Notes: generated from the sequence alone by a model not told the origin. Shown: positions 47,086 to 58,176, counted from the stretch's first letter. The stretch is 64,000 bases of DNA from Schistosoma haematobium (GCF_000699445.3 NC_067196.1:76870364-76934363); one strand, 5' to 3'. Numbers and translations are program-made.

Positions 47086-47972
47086 TTGAACCTAACAGTA
47101 ATTAACTACTGAATGGTAAAATATATCATTGATTGTTAAAAAAATACGAATTATTTGCAAATTACGCAGAACGAAAACAAGTACCCTGACTGTCTGAATA
47201 TAAAGAAAAAGTTTTCTAAAGATTATAAAGGTAATGTTAGGAAAATTTGGTACTCAAGTGAACACTTTTAATCGTGTTTCACTCTCAGAACTAAATGGTT
47301 TCAAAGCTAGAATTTCATCATCTTTCTGTACAATTTCAACAGGGTCTACTTGATGTAGAATTGAGATGGTATTAATTTTGTGGATATTAAATCTACATAA
47401 CACTTATAAATTAAACTTTAAGTAGATAACATAAAACCATTGATGGTCTAAAATAGTTGATTTCGTCTTAATTCCATCACTTTTATGAATAAAAGATACT
47501 TTTTCAAACATTTAACCATAAATATTCTTGTAAAATAAAATGTGTATCAGTTGAATCTATGTCAACAAGCTGTTGATTTTAGCACAGTAAGAATAAAAAT
47601 ATATCTGAGGAGAAATACATAACTCTGAAATGCTTAATAATTCATAAGTAAAATACCTTGAAGTTACAATCTTTCAAGTCCTTATGAGATTGTCAATCAA
47701 ATTTCTGTTGTATTTAAATGTAAAAGATTTTAAGTTTTAAATAAATACCCCCCCCCTCACAAAAAAATAACTTAAACCTTTCCAAATTTCGATAGAAATT
47801 TCCAAAACCGTTAAATTTTATATGATTCAATGAAGATGTTTTAAGATTCAGATACATCCCAAGCAAATCACTAGCAACAGTGTAAATCCAAGTTTTATCT
47901 ATTTTTTAACATTGTAGATATGTTGTAATGAGCCCCGAAAACCAAAAGCTTTTAAACAAATGGCTAAATTTC
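47086..47972. other. AT-rich spacer with a short poly-C tract
   Basis: A run of C lies near 47748-47756. Nothing else recognised. Confidence 0.4.
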
Positions 47973-48182
47973 TGATTGAGATCATAAATTGATTGATGTT
48001 ACACCACTATTGAAAACCTGGAAGCATTCGACCGTCGTTTCTTCCTATTGTAGGACTCCTTGGCGGTGCGCATCCACAATCCCGCTCGCGAGATTCGAAC
48101 CCAGGACCTTCGGTTTCGCGCGTGAATGCTTAACCTCTAGACCACTGAACTAGCCGGCATTCAACAGTGTTAATTTCTATTG
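47973..48182 (-). repeat. Family A SINE, minus strand
   Basis: On the minus strand: AACACTGTTGAATGCCGGCT, the A-box region (AGTGGTCTAGAGGTTAAGCA), a B box GGTTCGAATCTCGCG, a ribozyme domain (GGAGTCCTACAATAGGAAGA, then ACGACGGTCGAATGC) and part of the tail. Core (CCAAGGA), GAAA (GAAG-like) and cleavage site are mutated. Confidence 0.85.
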
Positions 48183-48715
48183 CCTAAGGGAATTTACACC
48201 ATAATCATATTGGTTTTTTGTCTGAATAACTTTCTAATCAAAACCCTCATGTAATTTATCATATAAAATTTATTAAAGCTAATAAAAGGTTTGTTTCAGG
48301 TAATGATTCAAGGAACGAATCATGAAATATATTTTTCTCTACCATGAGCTAGAAACTGACCAGTACTATAAATGAATTACAGTTTACGCTTTCGTAAAGA
48401 TAAAGAAGCCAAGAATAATTGTCTATTGGTGATATTGGAAAAATGGTAGTGCTTAATACAACAGAAATGTTTCGTTTGACTTGAAAAAGGTGTTAAAAAT
48501 AAATGCAATCTTGTTCCCTCGAGAAGCACAGTCTGGGGTTTTTGTTGCAAAATTTCTCTAATTCATCAAGGATACAATTGTTTTCATCCATAGATTTTCT
48601 ATTCTATGCAGTTGACTAGTATATAATTGTTACAAGAATATTTATCTGTTTATGTAATAGTGTAAATCAGTTGTTGTGCTTAAGGATTGTAATGTTCAGT
48701 TTATAAATTGTCCAC
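48183..48715. other. AT-rich spacer, nothing recognised
   Basis: No open frame or repeat identified. Confidence 0.4.
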
Positions 48716-49130
48716 TTATATGTACATATGGATTTTACATAATCTTAACAACAAAAGTTCTGTGAGTAAGCAGTAGGACGAAATCATAATCTTAATTTTT
48801 AAAGGTAATGCATTGCAGTGATAAACAATCCAAGTTCGTCCCCAGGCATTTTCACTTGGTGGCTGAGCAATATGGCATACATCACACAATCCGTTGGTAT
48901 CAGCATCTTCGTTTACGTTGTCGTCTGTCATTGGATTCATCAGAGTTTATTGAAACAACATCATCTTCGTGACTTAGCCTTGCATCAAAATCTATGTTCG
49001 TTCGACATTTGGTACGATTTGATAACTGGATTCCTGGTGTTTCTTCTCCCATACAAGTAGAGGCTTCGATATGAGGCTCAGGTGCTTCTGATAATGTCAA
49101 AGATGTTTGAGACATCTTCCCATAAACCAC
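48716..49130 (-). pseudogene. Possible broken coding piece: acidic/basic linker then zinc-finger-like CxxC
   Basis: Two overlapping minus-strand frames look like one broken protein. The first (from 49130) has SLTLSEAPEPHIEAS, SHEDDVVSINSDESNDRRQR and KRR. The second begins around 48940 with MTDDNVNEDADTNGL and continues CDVCHIAQPPSENAWGRTWI, a CxxC...W spacing reminiscent of the start of a PHD-type finger. It then degenerates. The break would be a single-base shift near 48915-48935. PHD-like fingers occur in some animal DNA transposon proteins and in host chromatin proteins. I cannot decide between them, and chance is possible. Confidence 0.3.
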
Positions 49131-51738
49131 GTTATGCGCGAAATTATAAACACAACATACGTGTGGTGGTTCCCAAACAAAAAGAGCTTACACAAAATAT
49201 ATTGATACACTAGGTTAATAGTGATATACCAAAAAAAATTAATAGTAAAGAAACCTAGATGTCTGTCCGTTAGTAAAACCAAAGGTAACAAAATACCGTT
49301 AGCAATACAAAAGGTATATTAAACAAACAGACGCTAACAGTTACTATAGAATGAATGTTACTTGTGAACTGCCTCGTGAGAACAACGACTACAAACTGAG
49401 TTCACTTGATTGACAGGTGTTCCTCTGCAAGTGACTGCACCAATGACGTAATGAGGAAGACGGAATCCAATAGTATTATACAATAGTGATCCGCGCCAAA
49501 AGTCCAACGTTGAGTCGGAAGGCCTATAATGACGTTATAATACTACTATAGTCTTCAATCAAAACGGTGGCCAATAAAACAGAAGAACAGACGGCGTAGA
49601 TAGTGTTTTATATTTTAAACAACGCGGTAGTAGAATCGTATATCATTCATCGAAACAATTATCATCGTCTTTTTAACAAGTGATACAGCAAAACAACAGA
49701 TGTTGAATAAAAATGTGGTTACAAATAAAGTGTGACAAATTAGAGAAAAAATATGGTTTTTATTTTTGTTGTTACAAAAAATCACTGAATATATGTCACC
49801 ATATACGCAAGACTAATGAATATAGTCTTTTCTGGTTACTTGGTTGTCCTATTTGAACGGGGAAATAGTTCTCTACAGCCAGGTTATTGTCTGATAGCAA
49901 CCACCTGATACTAAAGATATCTGTGTTGACTTCTGTGTTAATGCGTTTTTAGTGGGCCAAAATATGATGGGACGGAAAACTACTTTCGGTAGAAAAGTTG
50001 TAAGGACAACTGACAGGAATATCGGAGACACTGTGTCTGTAGCATCAATAACAGCGAATAAGTCAACTAGCGTGATGGTATCTGCAACAGGTAGGCTCAG
50101 GTGACGCTCCAATAACTGGCATGTAGCAGGTGTCATTTTATCTTAAAGACGACGTATTTGGGGCTCATGAATAATAACTGTGTTGTTGCGACATTCCGAT
50201 GCGTATTTTTGCACTAGTGCTTACATGAAATATCCAGTACTAAGAAGTACAATGAAGATTGATCTGAGCAAAGGCATTTCTTGTTACTTTATGGAGCTTC
50301 AAAATCATATCGTTTGTCCCCAACAAAGTTAGTATACCTTTATTAAAGAAGTTTTCGCAGACGGTTGGAACGAATTAGACCATTTGTGTTTATTAGATAA
50401 AAACTGATCACGTGTACGAACCATGTGTTTCATTCATGAACAACGCTCAGTAAATCGTGGTTACGAGTTTTTGATCATACGGTTACGATAAATAATCCAT
50501 CTATCTTAAGAACATGGGCGAACGACCGATATCCACAACCAATAGCTTGCTGAATTTATTATATATACGATATTCGGCGAAACATATCTTCGTGTTGATG
50601 AAGATGTCGTCAGCCGCTGACGATGAATGCTTGTAGTGGCTCAGCGTCGTCAATCAATTACATTGAAAACCGATATTATATAAATCCCAACAGTGTTTGA
50701 AATTAGAAGGCAATAAGAAGTGGCGATAGATGATAGCGCAGATCTCAAAGCTACAGTCACATCAAGTGAATTTAAAGAGAAGAGGCGAATAAGTATATAC
50801 GAGCAATTACATAGGCAAATTTATAGTCAAATTATATAAGAGTGCAGCAAGGCAAAGTAAAGAGTAAGAATAGGATTTGAGTATACACATACATAGGGGG
50901 GGGAGGATGGAGATGAATCATCGAGTGATATTTAAGCAACCAACATATTAGCTAGAGTTTGTTGTGTTCTCTAGTGATCATAACGGTACAAAGAAATATG
51001 CGAACTGTTACTGTCAAAATAACATTGTCTGTTAATAAAGAGGGCTTAACCAAAATTCAACCTTAATTGAAACTGGTTGTAGGAGAGTTGATATAATAAC
51101 TCCCTCTGCAGACAAAGATAATATGAAATAATGTCTGTTTGTACAAAGAATGGTAAATTGAATAAATTACGATTGTCGAATTCTTGCTTTGCTATTTTTA
51201 ATCTTCTCGGGTCCTTGTGTTCGTTAATGCCCCCTTTGTTATAATCTGGTGCTGAATGGAGTGCTTGAGATCTGCTTTATTGTACGTTACTTTCGCGAGT
51301 TCGGTAAACTCTGTAAACAGGGATTTACATGGATCACCACCGTTTTTATCTATCACTGCGATCCTCTTTTCGTAGTGATATGATTGCCGTTATTACGTCG
51401 GTGTCGTCGTCAATCAACAAGCATTGTTATGACGAAGTCCCAATGATACGAAGCACCCCAGAGACAATTAATTACTCATCATAATTATCATTCCCCATTT
51501 GAATGCTCACCTAATTACTATCAGCCTGTTGTATGGTTATCCTTATTAACGAGCGCTCTTTTTTACTCTCCCTTTTGTTCAGGTTCTTTCACTCAGACGA
51601 ATATTGAAATAAACATTTGTATTTCGGTTTAATTTGGATGTTAACATCGATTCTTATTCTGTGCTGATGAATAAACAAGACGAGTAAACATTCTAGGGAT
51701 CACGAATACACAATCATTTAGTTTCAGAACTACCTCAG

Positions 51739-51780
<42 letters not shown>

Positions 51781-52391
51781 TTATCTAGGGAAATAAAAGA
51801 AACAAAAGAAATATTTAGGTCTAAACTAATATCATTTCATTTACTACTTCATAATGATCAACAGCTGTTAGTTTTAACAAAATGAAAATTGAAATGAGAA
51901 TTATTCACAACAGTTATTCGAATCATATATACATTTTAATTCAGAATTTAAAGCAAATAGATATCTAGATCTTTCTTATGAAGAGTAATTATGGTGAAAA
52001 AATGTGTTTTTAGATCAAAAAAAAGAAAGAAATAATAAAAGAATATTCAAAATAAACGAAATAGTCGAAGTGTAGTAAAGAAAAAAAACAGTGATTAGGG
52101 GGATACTCAGTGTTTTAACTTATTTTAAGTAAAACTTCTAACGGGTAATAAAAAATGTTTTAATGTAGATTGAAATGATGAAATAACAATATGATGGAGA
52201 TAACTGGCCATAATATATAAAACTTTTTTTCTATGATCTCTGATTATGAAAAAGAAAACCGTCTGTTTTCTCATAAATCCATGAACGTAAAAGTGATTGT
52301 CGTTTAAGACGTAAAATTATATCCTAACTAATGATAATAATCCCTTCATTCAATGATTTTTCTCAGATTTAGGATATAAAGAAATGCGGTG
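49131..52391. other. Mixed-composition block without recognised genes; (ATCT)n at 51742-51788
   Basis: From about 49300 to 51550 the sequence is less AT-rich than its surroundings, with more CpG and few simple repeats. That suggests one or more old inserted elements, but no RT, integrase or transposase motif could be read. A run of G lies at 50888-50896. A tetranucleotide ATCT repeat of about 12 units lies at 51742-51788. The open frame at 49873-50136 has no recognised domain. Confidence 0.35.
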
Positions 52392-52615
52392 AACACCCAC
52401 GATCTAGCAGACCAAACTCTAAACAGGGGCTTTCGGCCTCGCGCAAAAACATTTAACCTCTAGACCACTAAGCCCTCATCCAGAGGTGTTAATGTCTGAC
52501 TTCAACCAATCCACGACATTATGCGACCATTTTCTCATACTAGAACGAAATGACCATCCAGAGCTTCTAGGTTTTCAATGATGGTCTAACATTGATCGAT
52601 TCATGACCACAATTA
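52392..52615 (+). repeat. Family A SINE, inverted composite
   Basis: 52392 to about 52530 is minus-strand (from just beside the ribozyme: CCACGATC, B-box and A-box regions, GTTAATGTCTGACTTCAACC, lead). It joins a plus-strand 3' part beginning inside the ribozyme stem II loop (TCTCATACTAGAACGAAATG) and ending in the tail. The minus arm lacks its own ribozyme and tail. Confidence 0.8.
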
Positions 52616-53240
52616 TAACTCGGTAAATGTTTTCCAAGTGAAAAGAGAGGCGAGTAGCCAAAGCATTTTACACAATGCTAAATCTCTCTGCCCTAAATCC
52701 AACCTGAACTGTTTATCCAAACAAGCACATTTGACCTTATTTATTTTCCTTACAATCTACATACATATACACTCAATTTCAACCCCCACTACCTCATACT
52801 ACAAGTGTATACATTGTTCATACCCACAATCTGACGAATTAATTCAGTGACATGTCATATAAATTCACCTTGATCAAAAATAACTTGACATTGACATATT
52901 TAGATCTATTATGCTACTGATTGTACGAAAAATATTCTTCATTGTTCCCTTTGTACTATTTAAACTTGTGTTAATCCCATTTCGATTATTTATTTAATCC
53001 GAAGAAGTGACTTACATTAAGTCACGGAACTTCAGAAATACAATTTTCTCTCATAAGGATATAACAGACAAAAAGTTTTTTATTACGGACATTCATTGTT
53101 TCCTAACAAATAATATGCAGTTATTAAGCTATCATTTGTTTTGAATAAAAAAGTAAGATAAAGTGTTGTAGATGATATAAAAACAATACTCAAGTAAAAT
53201 GGATCCATACTCTCGTATTGTAAATAGAAAGTACTATAAG
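52616..53240. other. Spacer with a third PLE-like tail at 52985-53060
   Basis: At 52996-53030 the sequence CCGAAGA, A, a perfect GTGACTT/AAGTCAC hairpin around ACAT, then GGAAC follows the module-1 layout at 7854-7885 (with core and GAAA changes), preceded by the shared TTATTTATTTA and followed by TTCAGAAATACAATTTTCTC. The rest is AT-rich; a short frame at 52638-52850 shows no domain. Confidence 0.35.
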
Positions 53241-53640
53241 CAGAGAGGGGTTTTGTGCATATTTCAGTAATTTAATAATTGAATTCATGATTTAATTGAA
53301 GCTAGACCACCATGGAAAACCTGGGAGCATTGAGCGGCCGTTTCATTCTAGTATAGGACTACTTAGTAGTGAGTATCCACGATCCCAACCCGCGAGATTC
53401 GAACCCAGGATGGTGGCGTAATTTCGTGGATTGATTGAAGTTAGACATTAACATAATCGGATGCCGGCCAGTTCAGTGGTCTAGAGGTTAAGTGTTCTGG
53501 TCTTGGGTTTGAATATCGCGGGGTGGGATCGTGGATGCGCACTGCTGAGGAGTCCCACATAGGACGAAACGGCCGTCCAGTGCTTCCAGGTTTTCCATGG
53601 TGATCTAGTTTCAGTTGACTAATGAATTTAATTATTAGAA
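53241..53640 (+). repeat. Family A SINE, inverted composite with an intact ribozyme copy
   Basis: 53241-53410 is a minus-strand 3' half (tail, ribozyme, B box). It joins at 53410/53411 a plus-strand, nearly complete SINE (TGGTGGCGTAATTTCGTGGA, GTTAGACATTAACA, A-box region, a shortened B-box part, ribozyme, tail). Both arms share ATGAATT...AATTATTA where most copies read ATGATTTCAACTATTG. This is the only composite whose junction lies outside the ribozyme. Confidence 0.87.
53537..53583 (+). ncRNA. Hammerhead ribozyme motif, fully consensus (family A SINE)
   Basis: GCACTG (53539-53544, stem I), CTGAGGA (53545-53551, core with N7 = G), GTCC...GGAC (53552-53565, stem II with loop CACATA), GAAA (53566-53569), palindromic stem III ACGGCCGT (53569-53576), C (53577, cleavage position) and CAGTGC (53578-53583) pairing with GCACTG. 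All core positions match the hammerhead consensus. Cleavage after C53577 is predicted. The loop-less stem III, as in Smα, suggests dimeric or weak monomeric activity. Confidence 0.7.
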
Positions 53641-54629
53641 AGCACTGTCATTGTTTACTCAATACTACTAACAAAAACATAAATATTTCACTCTAATTGT
53701 GCATATGAAATTGTGAAGAATGATGATAATTTAAGAGAACAGTCAGTCTCAAGATGAATATCATAAAGTATAATGTCAAAATTATTTTAAATCCATAAGT
53801 ATGAAATGCAAATTTTGATATTAGTAGCTCTTATGAAAAAGAATCTGTATATTTCACTGGATTAAAGGATTTGTCAAGCGTTACAATAGTTGAATCGGTT
53901 TATTCCCTATTGGTAATATTTTTTTTAAGAAAAGTGAAATAAATTTCTGTTTTCTTCGTTTTATATCTTTTGACAACTACTCAGTCAGATACATAGCGAA
54001 ATGGTAGAAAGTTCTTGTAAAAGAGAAATTTTCGATAAGTTTTAACTCAGTACACATTTTGAATAAAAGTGAACAAGTAGTCTAATTTCAGCTTGATTTG
54101 TTTATGAGTGTAAAGAAAACGAAGAAGTAATTTGAAGTAGAAAATATAAGCTCTGAAGGAAGTTTCAGAATGAGGCAGTTAAGAAATCAATATATTACCT
54201 TGAATAAATGAACTATTTATATCATAAAAATACTGTTCTGACAACTGCAAATAAAAATTTATAAATTAAAGCTAAATATGATTTCTGTCCATTTTATGTG
54301 TCTTTTAGACGAGTGCTAAGCATTAAGCTTTTGTCCAGTGTCGCTTGTAGATTGTATCCGACCAAAAAAACATGGAAAACATAGTTCATCAGATTTTGGG
54401 CCATTTAAACTAGTAGTTTCATTGCAATTTAATTTATAGTATTCGATCAGGATTAAGGTCTGGAGAGACGTGTCATTCGGTATTACTCATTGATCAATCA
54501 ATCAAAACTTCTTTGATTTACCCGAATAATTCCTATTCATTTAACATACCTTCGTTTACGGTAATCAAGGTCAAGTTGCAGAACATGGATATCATTACAA
54601 ACATCCCTCTTAATAGACTACACCCCACC
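53641..54629. other. AT-rich spacer, nothing recognised
   Basis: No open frame or repeat identified up to the RTE target-site duplication. Confidence 0.4.
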
Positions 54630-54640
54630 TGTTCAGAATA

Positions 54641-56677
54641 TTACTTACGCCTGTTACTCCTCGTGAAGGAGCATAGGCCGCTCACCAGCATTCTCCATCC
54701 AACCCTGTCCTGGGCAATCCTTTCTAGCTCCGTCCAGTTGTAATTCATCGTTTTCATATCTGCTTCTATTATCCGACGCAATGTGTTCTTTGGCCTTCCT
54801 CTTTTTCGCTTCCCTTCAGGATTCCAAGTTAGGGCTTGCCTCGTGATGCAGTTTGGTGATTTCAGTAATGTATGTCCTATCAGTTTCCATCGTCTTTTCC
54901 TAATTTCTTCTTCAGCTGGAAGTTGGTTTGTTCTCTCCCACAGAAGGCTATTGCTGATAGTATCCGGCCAATGGATGTTGAGTATCTTGCGAAGACAACT
55001 ATTTATAGATACTTGTACATGTTTGATGATGGTTGTATTAGTTCTCCAAGTTTCAGCTCCGTATAGTAGAACTGCCTTGACGTTCGTATTGAAGATTCTC
55101 ACTTTGATATTGGTTGAAAGTTGTTTTGAGTTCCATATGTTCTTCAATTGTAGGAATGCGACCCTTGCTTTGCCGATCCTCGCCTTTACGTCTGCATCTG
55201 AACCTCCTTGTTCATCAATGATGCTTCCCAGGTATGTGAAGGATTCTACATCTTCCAGAGTTTCTCCATCAAGAGTGATTGGTTTGCTGTTCTCCGTGTT
55301 GTATTTGAGGACGTTGGTTTTCCACTTGTGTATGCTGAGGCATACTGATGCAGAGACTGCTGCTACACTGGCTGTCTTCATCTGCATCTGTTCGTGTGTA
55401 CGTGATAGGAGGGCTAAGTCATCTGCGAAGTCCAAATCGTCTAATTGGTTCTGAGCTGTCCATTGTATGCCGTGTTTTCCCTTGGATGTCGAGGTCTTCA
55501 TAATCCAGTCGACCACCAGAAGAAAGAGGAAAGGAGAGAGTAAACAGCTTTGTCTGACTCCGGTCCTTACTTGGAATGCATCTGCCAGCTGTCCTCCATG
55601 CACTACTTTGCACTGTAGTCCGTCGTATGAGTTCCGGATAATATTGACAATCTTCTCAGGAACTCCGTAGTGTCGAAGAAGTTTCCATAACGTTCTCCTA
55701 TCCACACTGTCGAATACCTTTTCATAATCAATGAAGTTGATGTATAGTGATGACTTCCTCTCAACTGATTGTTTGACGATGATCCATAGTGTTGCAATTT
55801 GGTCTGTGCACGACCGATCCTTACGGAGTCCAGCTTGTTGATCTCGAAGTTGGGCGTCTACTGTATCCTTCATCCGGTTCGGCAACACTCTGTTAAAGAC
55901 CTTCCCTGGTATTGACAGTAGTGTAATGCCTCTGTAGTTTTCACATTTGCCCAGATCTCCTTTCTTTGGAATCTTGACGAGGTGTCCTTCTTTCCAGTCC
56001 ATCGGCACCTGTTCCTCCTCCCAAATCTTTTTGAATAGAAGATAAAGCATGCTTGTGGTTGCTTCGATGTCTGATTTCAGTGCTTCAGCTGGTATGTTGT
56101 CGGGTCCTGCTGCTCTCCCGTTCTTGATTTGTCTGACGGCCATTCTAATTTCTTCCGTCGTTGGTGGGTTGACACCTATAGGAAGATCTGTGTGTGCTGC
56201 TTCGATGTCTGGTGGATTCATTGGAGCCGGCCTATTCAAGAGTTCCTCGAAGTATTCTACCCATCTGTTTCGCTGTTGTTGAATTTCGGTGATTGGCTTG
56301 CCTTCTTTGTTTTTGACCGGCCTCTCTGGTTTACTGTATTTCCCTGCTAGTTTCTTCGTTGTATCGTGAAGCTGTTTCATATTTCCTTCTCTAGCAGCTT
56401 TTTCTGCCGTCGTTGCTAGTTCTTCCACGTATTTCTCCTTGTCGGCTCTAATGCTCCTCTTCACTTGTTTGTTTGCTTCTATGTATTCAGCTTGTGCTTG
56501 GACTTTCTCTGCTCGTGTTCGGCTGTTGTTCATTGCTGCCTTCTTGTTCTTCCTTTTTTTGATCTTGTCCAGTGTTTCTGTAGAGATCCATTCCTTATGA
56601 TGGTATTTCTTTAGACCGAGAACCTCTTGACACGTTGAAGTTAATGCTTCCTTGATGCCTTTCCAGTTGTCCTCCAT
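54641..56677 (-). CDS. RTE retrotransposon reverse transcriptase (678-residue open frame)
   Basis: Encodes the linker, RT and C-terminal domains that copy the element RNA at the nicked target. Residues 125-150 hold the linker [21 protein letters not shown] motifs run from [16 protein letters not shown] (about 186-201) and LVKIPKKGD (233-241), ENYRGITLL (246-254) and [15 protein letters not shown] (first Asp D317), through [10 protein letters not shown] (373-382; the family usually has QG here) to the catalytic FADD (417-420). The C-terminal region has [10 protein letters not shown] and [18 protein letters not shown]. There are no internal stops. It belongs with the endonuclease frame upstream, in one polyprotein in this family; a one-base shift separates them here. 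The ATG at 56677 is therefore probably not a natural start. Confidence 0.92.
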   Translation of the reverse strand: MEDNWKGIKEALTSTCQEVLGLKKYHHKEWISTETLDKIKKRKNKKAAMNNSRTRAEKVQAQAEYIEANKQVKRSIRADKEKYVEELATTAEKAAREGNMKQLHDTTKKLAGKYSKPERPVKNKEGKPITEIQQQRNRWVEYFEELLNRPAPMNPPDIEAAHTDLPIGVNPPTTEEIRMAVRQIKNGRAAGPDNIPAEALKSDIEATTSMLYLLFKKIWEEEQVPMDWKEGHLVKIPKKGDLGKCENYRGITLLSIPGKVFNRVLPNRMKDTVDAQLRDQQAGLRKDRSCTDQIATLWIIVKQSVERKSSLYINFIDYEKVFDSVDRRTLWKLLRHYGVPEKIVNIIRNSYDGLQCKVVHGGQLADAFQVRTGVRQSCLLSPFLFLLVVDWIMKTSTSKGKHGIQWTAQNQLDDLDFADDLALLSRTHEQMQMKTASVAAVSASVCLSIHKWKTNVLKYNTENSKPITLDGETLEDVESFTYLGSIIDEQGGSDADVKARIGKARVAFLQLKNIWNSKQLSTNIKVRIFNTNVKAVLLYGAETWRTNTTIIKHVQVSINSCLRKILNIHWPDTISNSLLWERTNQLPAEEEIRKRRWKLIGHTLLKSPNCITRQALTWNPEGKRKRGRPKNTLRRIIEADMKTMNYNWTELERIAQDRVGWRMLVSGLCSFTRSNRRK

Positions 56678-56756
56678 ACTAGTTTCTTCTTCTTTCGGTA
56701 GATCTTGTAAGGCTTGGAACCTGTTGTTGAGCGCTATCTTGAACTCGTTGAGTTTG

Positions 56757-57662
56757 TCAGTATCTCGAAGGAAGGCTGTATTGAACCTTTGTAGTGCTAT
56801 TTGTCCAGTTGTCCAGTTCTTTTTTTAGCTTCAGTTTTAAATTGGCTACAATTAGGCGGTGATCTGAAGCTATGTCAACACCTCTCCTGGTTCTCACATC
56901 TTCCATTGTCCTTCGGAATTTTTTGTTGATGCAAATATGATCTATTTGGTTCTCTGTAGTGTGGTCCGGTGAGATCCATGTAGCCTTGTGTATACGCTTG
57001 TGTGGAAATATTGTGCCTCCTATGACCAATTTGTTGAATGCACATAGATTTGCAAATCTTTCTCCATTTTCGTTTCTTTCTCCCAGTCCATGTCGTCCCA
57101 TAATATCTTCATATCCAGTGTTGTCTATTCCGACTTTGGCATTTAGATCTCCCATCAGAATAGTTAGGTCCTTTCTTGGGCATTTCTCAATGATTGACTG
57201 CAGCCGCTCGTAGAACTGATCTTTAATTTCGTCGTTGCTATCATTGGTGGGTGCATAACATTGGATAATATTCATTAAGATCCCCTCCTTCTTTGTTTTG
57301 AATGATGCTTTGATGATTCTGGATCCATGAGATTCCCATCCTACAAGTGCGTTTCGTGCTACTTTGGACAGCATAAGAGCGACTCCCTGAGTGTGTGGAG
57401 CATTGTCCTCTTCGTGACCGGAGTATAGCAGCATCTCTCCCGTAGCTAGCCTTTTCTGTCCAGCTTGGGTCCAGTGGGTTTCGCTGATTCCCAGTACTGC
57501 TAAGTTGTATCTCCTCATTTCCATTGCTACCTGACTGGTCTTCCCGGTTTCCCACATTGTTTGAACGTTCCATGTACCTATAAAAAGTTTTGCTCTGGTT
57601 GTTAGAAGGGGCATCGGCCTCGTGGCTTCCGAAGGAACTCGGCTTTCACCATGAAGCGTCAT
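56757..57662 (-). CDS. RTE retrotransposon apurinic-type endonuclease (301-residue open frame)
   Basis: N-terminal domain of the RTE polyprotein, nicking target DNA to prime reverse transcription. It has the APE-fold catalytic set: N32 in GTWNVQTM, E61 in SETHW, Y136 in QCYAPTND, D172/N174 in [10 protein letters not shown]241/H242 in QIDHICI and the final D267-H268 in ASDHRLIV. The frame ends at 56757 after KKELDNW..., whereas the related reading [10 protein letters not shown]...[15 protein letters not shown] continues in the next frame toward the RT. The shift maps to a run of seven A (minus strand, 56820-56826) that would need six. A sequencing or assembly indel is possible. Start chosen at the first ATG after the 5' UTR, preceding the WNV motif by 30 residues. 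Confidence 0.92.
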   Translation of the reverse strand: MTLHGESRVPSEATRPMPLLTTRAKLFIGTWNVQTMWETGKTSQVAMEMRRYNLAVLGISETHWTQAGQKRLATGEMLLYSGHEEDNAPHTQGVALMLSKVARNALVGWESHGSRIIKASFKTKKEGILMNIIQCYAPTNDSNDEIKDQFYERLQSIIEKCPRKDLTILMGDLNAKVGIDNTGYEDIMGRHGLGERNENGERFANLCAFNKLVIGGTIFPHKRIHKATWISPDHTTENQIDHICINKKFRRTMEDVRTRRGVDIASDHRLIVANLKLKLKKELDNWTNSTTKVQYSLPSRY

Positions 57663-57861
57663 AATTCTTCTAAATGAAGACCCTCTAACTCCCAGGGCAG
57701 AGTTAAAATGGTTTGGATTATTTTTTCTGGTAAGCGTTTTTTAGCGAGTTAGTTTTCTACGGGATGAGGACGCTAACCTCATGCCCAACCCTCCTCCTTT
57801 ACCCGGGCTTGGGACCGGCAGTAACTGTAGGAGAGCTACAGGCGGAGTTTGTTCAGAATAT

Positions 57862-58015
57862 ACGTATGAGTTAACATGACAATAATGATAAGAATAATAA
57901 CTAATTATCAAATTCAAAAAAATTACAATATTTGTTGTCAACAAAATTGATCAGATGCCTAACTATCGCTCTTTTCAAAGGGTAAAGGGATAGAGGAAGA
58001 ATCGAACATATTTTG
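57862..58015. other. Spacer
   Basis: Short AT-rich spacer, nothing recognised. Confidence 0.4.
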
Positions 58016-58176
58016 CATCAGGATGCAGGTTATCACAGTTGAAATTACCAGTCAATCTAAGCTAGACAACCACTGAAAACCCAGAATCAGTGGACAACAA
58101 TTTCGTCTTAGTATGTGACTCCTCAGCAGTGCACATCACCATGCGGGACTTGAACTCAGGACCTTTGGTCGTGTAG
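58016..58176 (-). repeat. Family A SINE 3' half with part of the tRNA-like region
   Basis: On the minus strand it begins near a B-box remnant (GAGTTCAAGTCCCGC), then a ribozyme domain with CTGCTGAGGAGTCACATACT, AAGACGAAATTG and a damaged cleavage side (TTGTCCACTGATTC), then the tail. Stem III and the cleavage side are changed, so it is probably inactive. Confidence 0.8.

Larger units (their letters stand above)
54630..57861 (-). mobile_element. SR2-like RTE retrotransposon, near intact, with target-site duplication
   Basis: The 12-bp sequence TGTTCAGAATAT occurs at 54630-54641 and again at 57850-57861, flanking the element: a clear target-site duplication, perfect by eye. On the minus strand the element runs from a 5' UTR (CTCCGCCTGTAGCTCTCCTA...) through endonuclease and RT coding regions to the 3' end CTCCTTCACGAGGAGTAACA and a short TAAG-type tail. 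Total length is about 3.2 kb, normal for RTE elements. The perfect duplication and long open frames indicate a recent insertion. Confidence 0.93.

Noticed and set aside
49130..51550. LTR retrotransposon remnant
   Set aside because: A G-rich tract and mixed composition suggested it, but no pair of long terminal repeats, primer-binding site or integrase/protease motif could be found.
51742..51788. (ATCT)n tract as a CRISPR-like or regulatory array
   Set aside because: Perfect tetranucleotide microsatellite with no spacers.
54783..55454. 223-residue plus-strand open frame
   Set aside because: Antisense to the intact RTE RT frame; no domain of its own.
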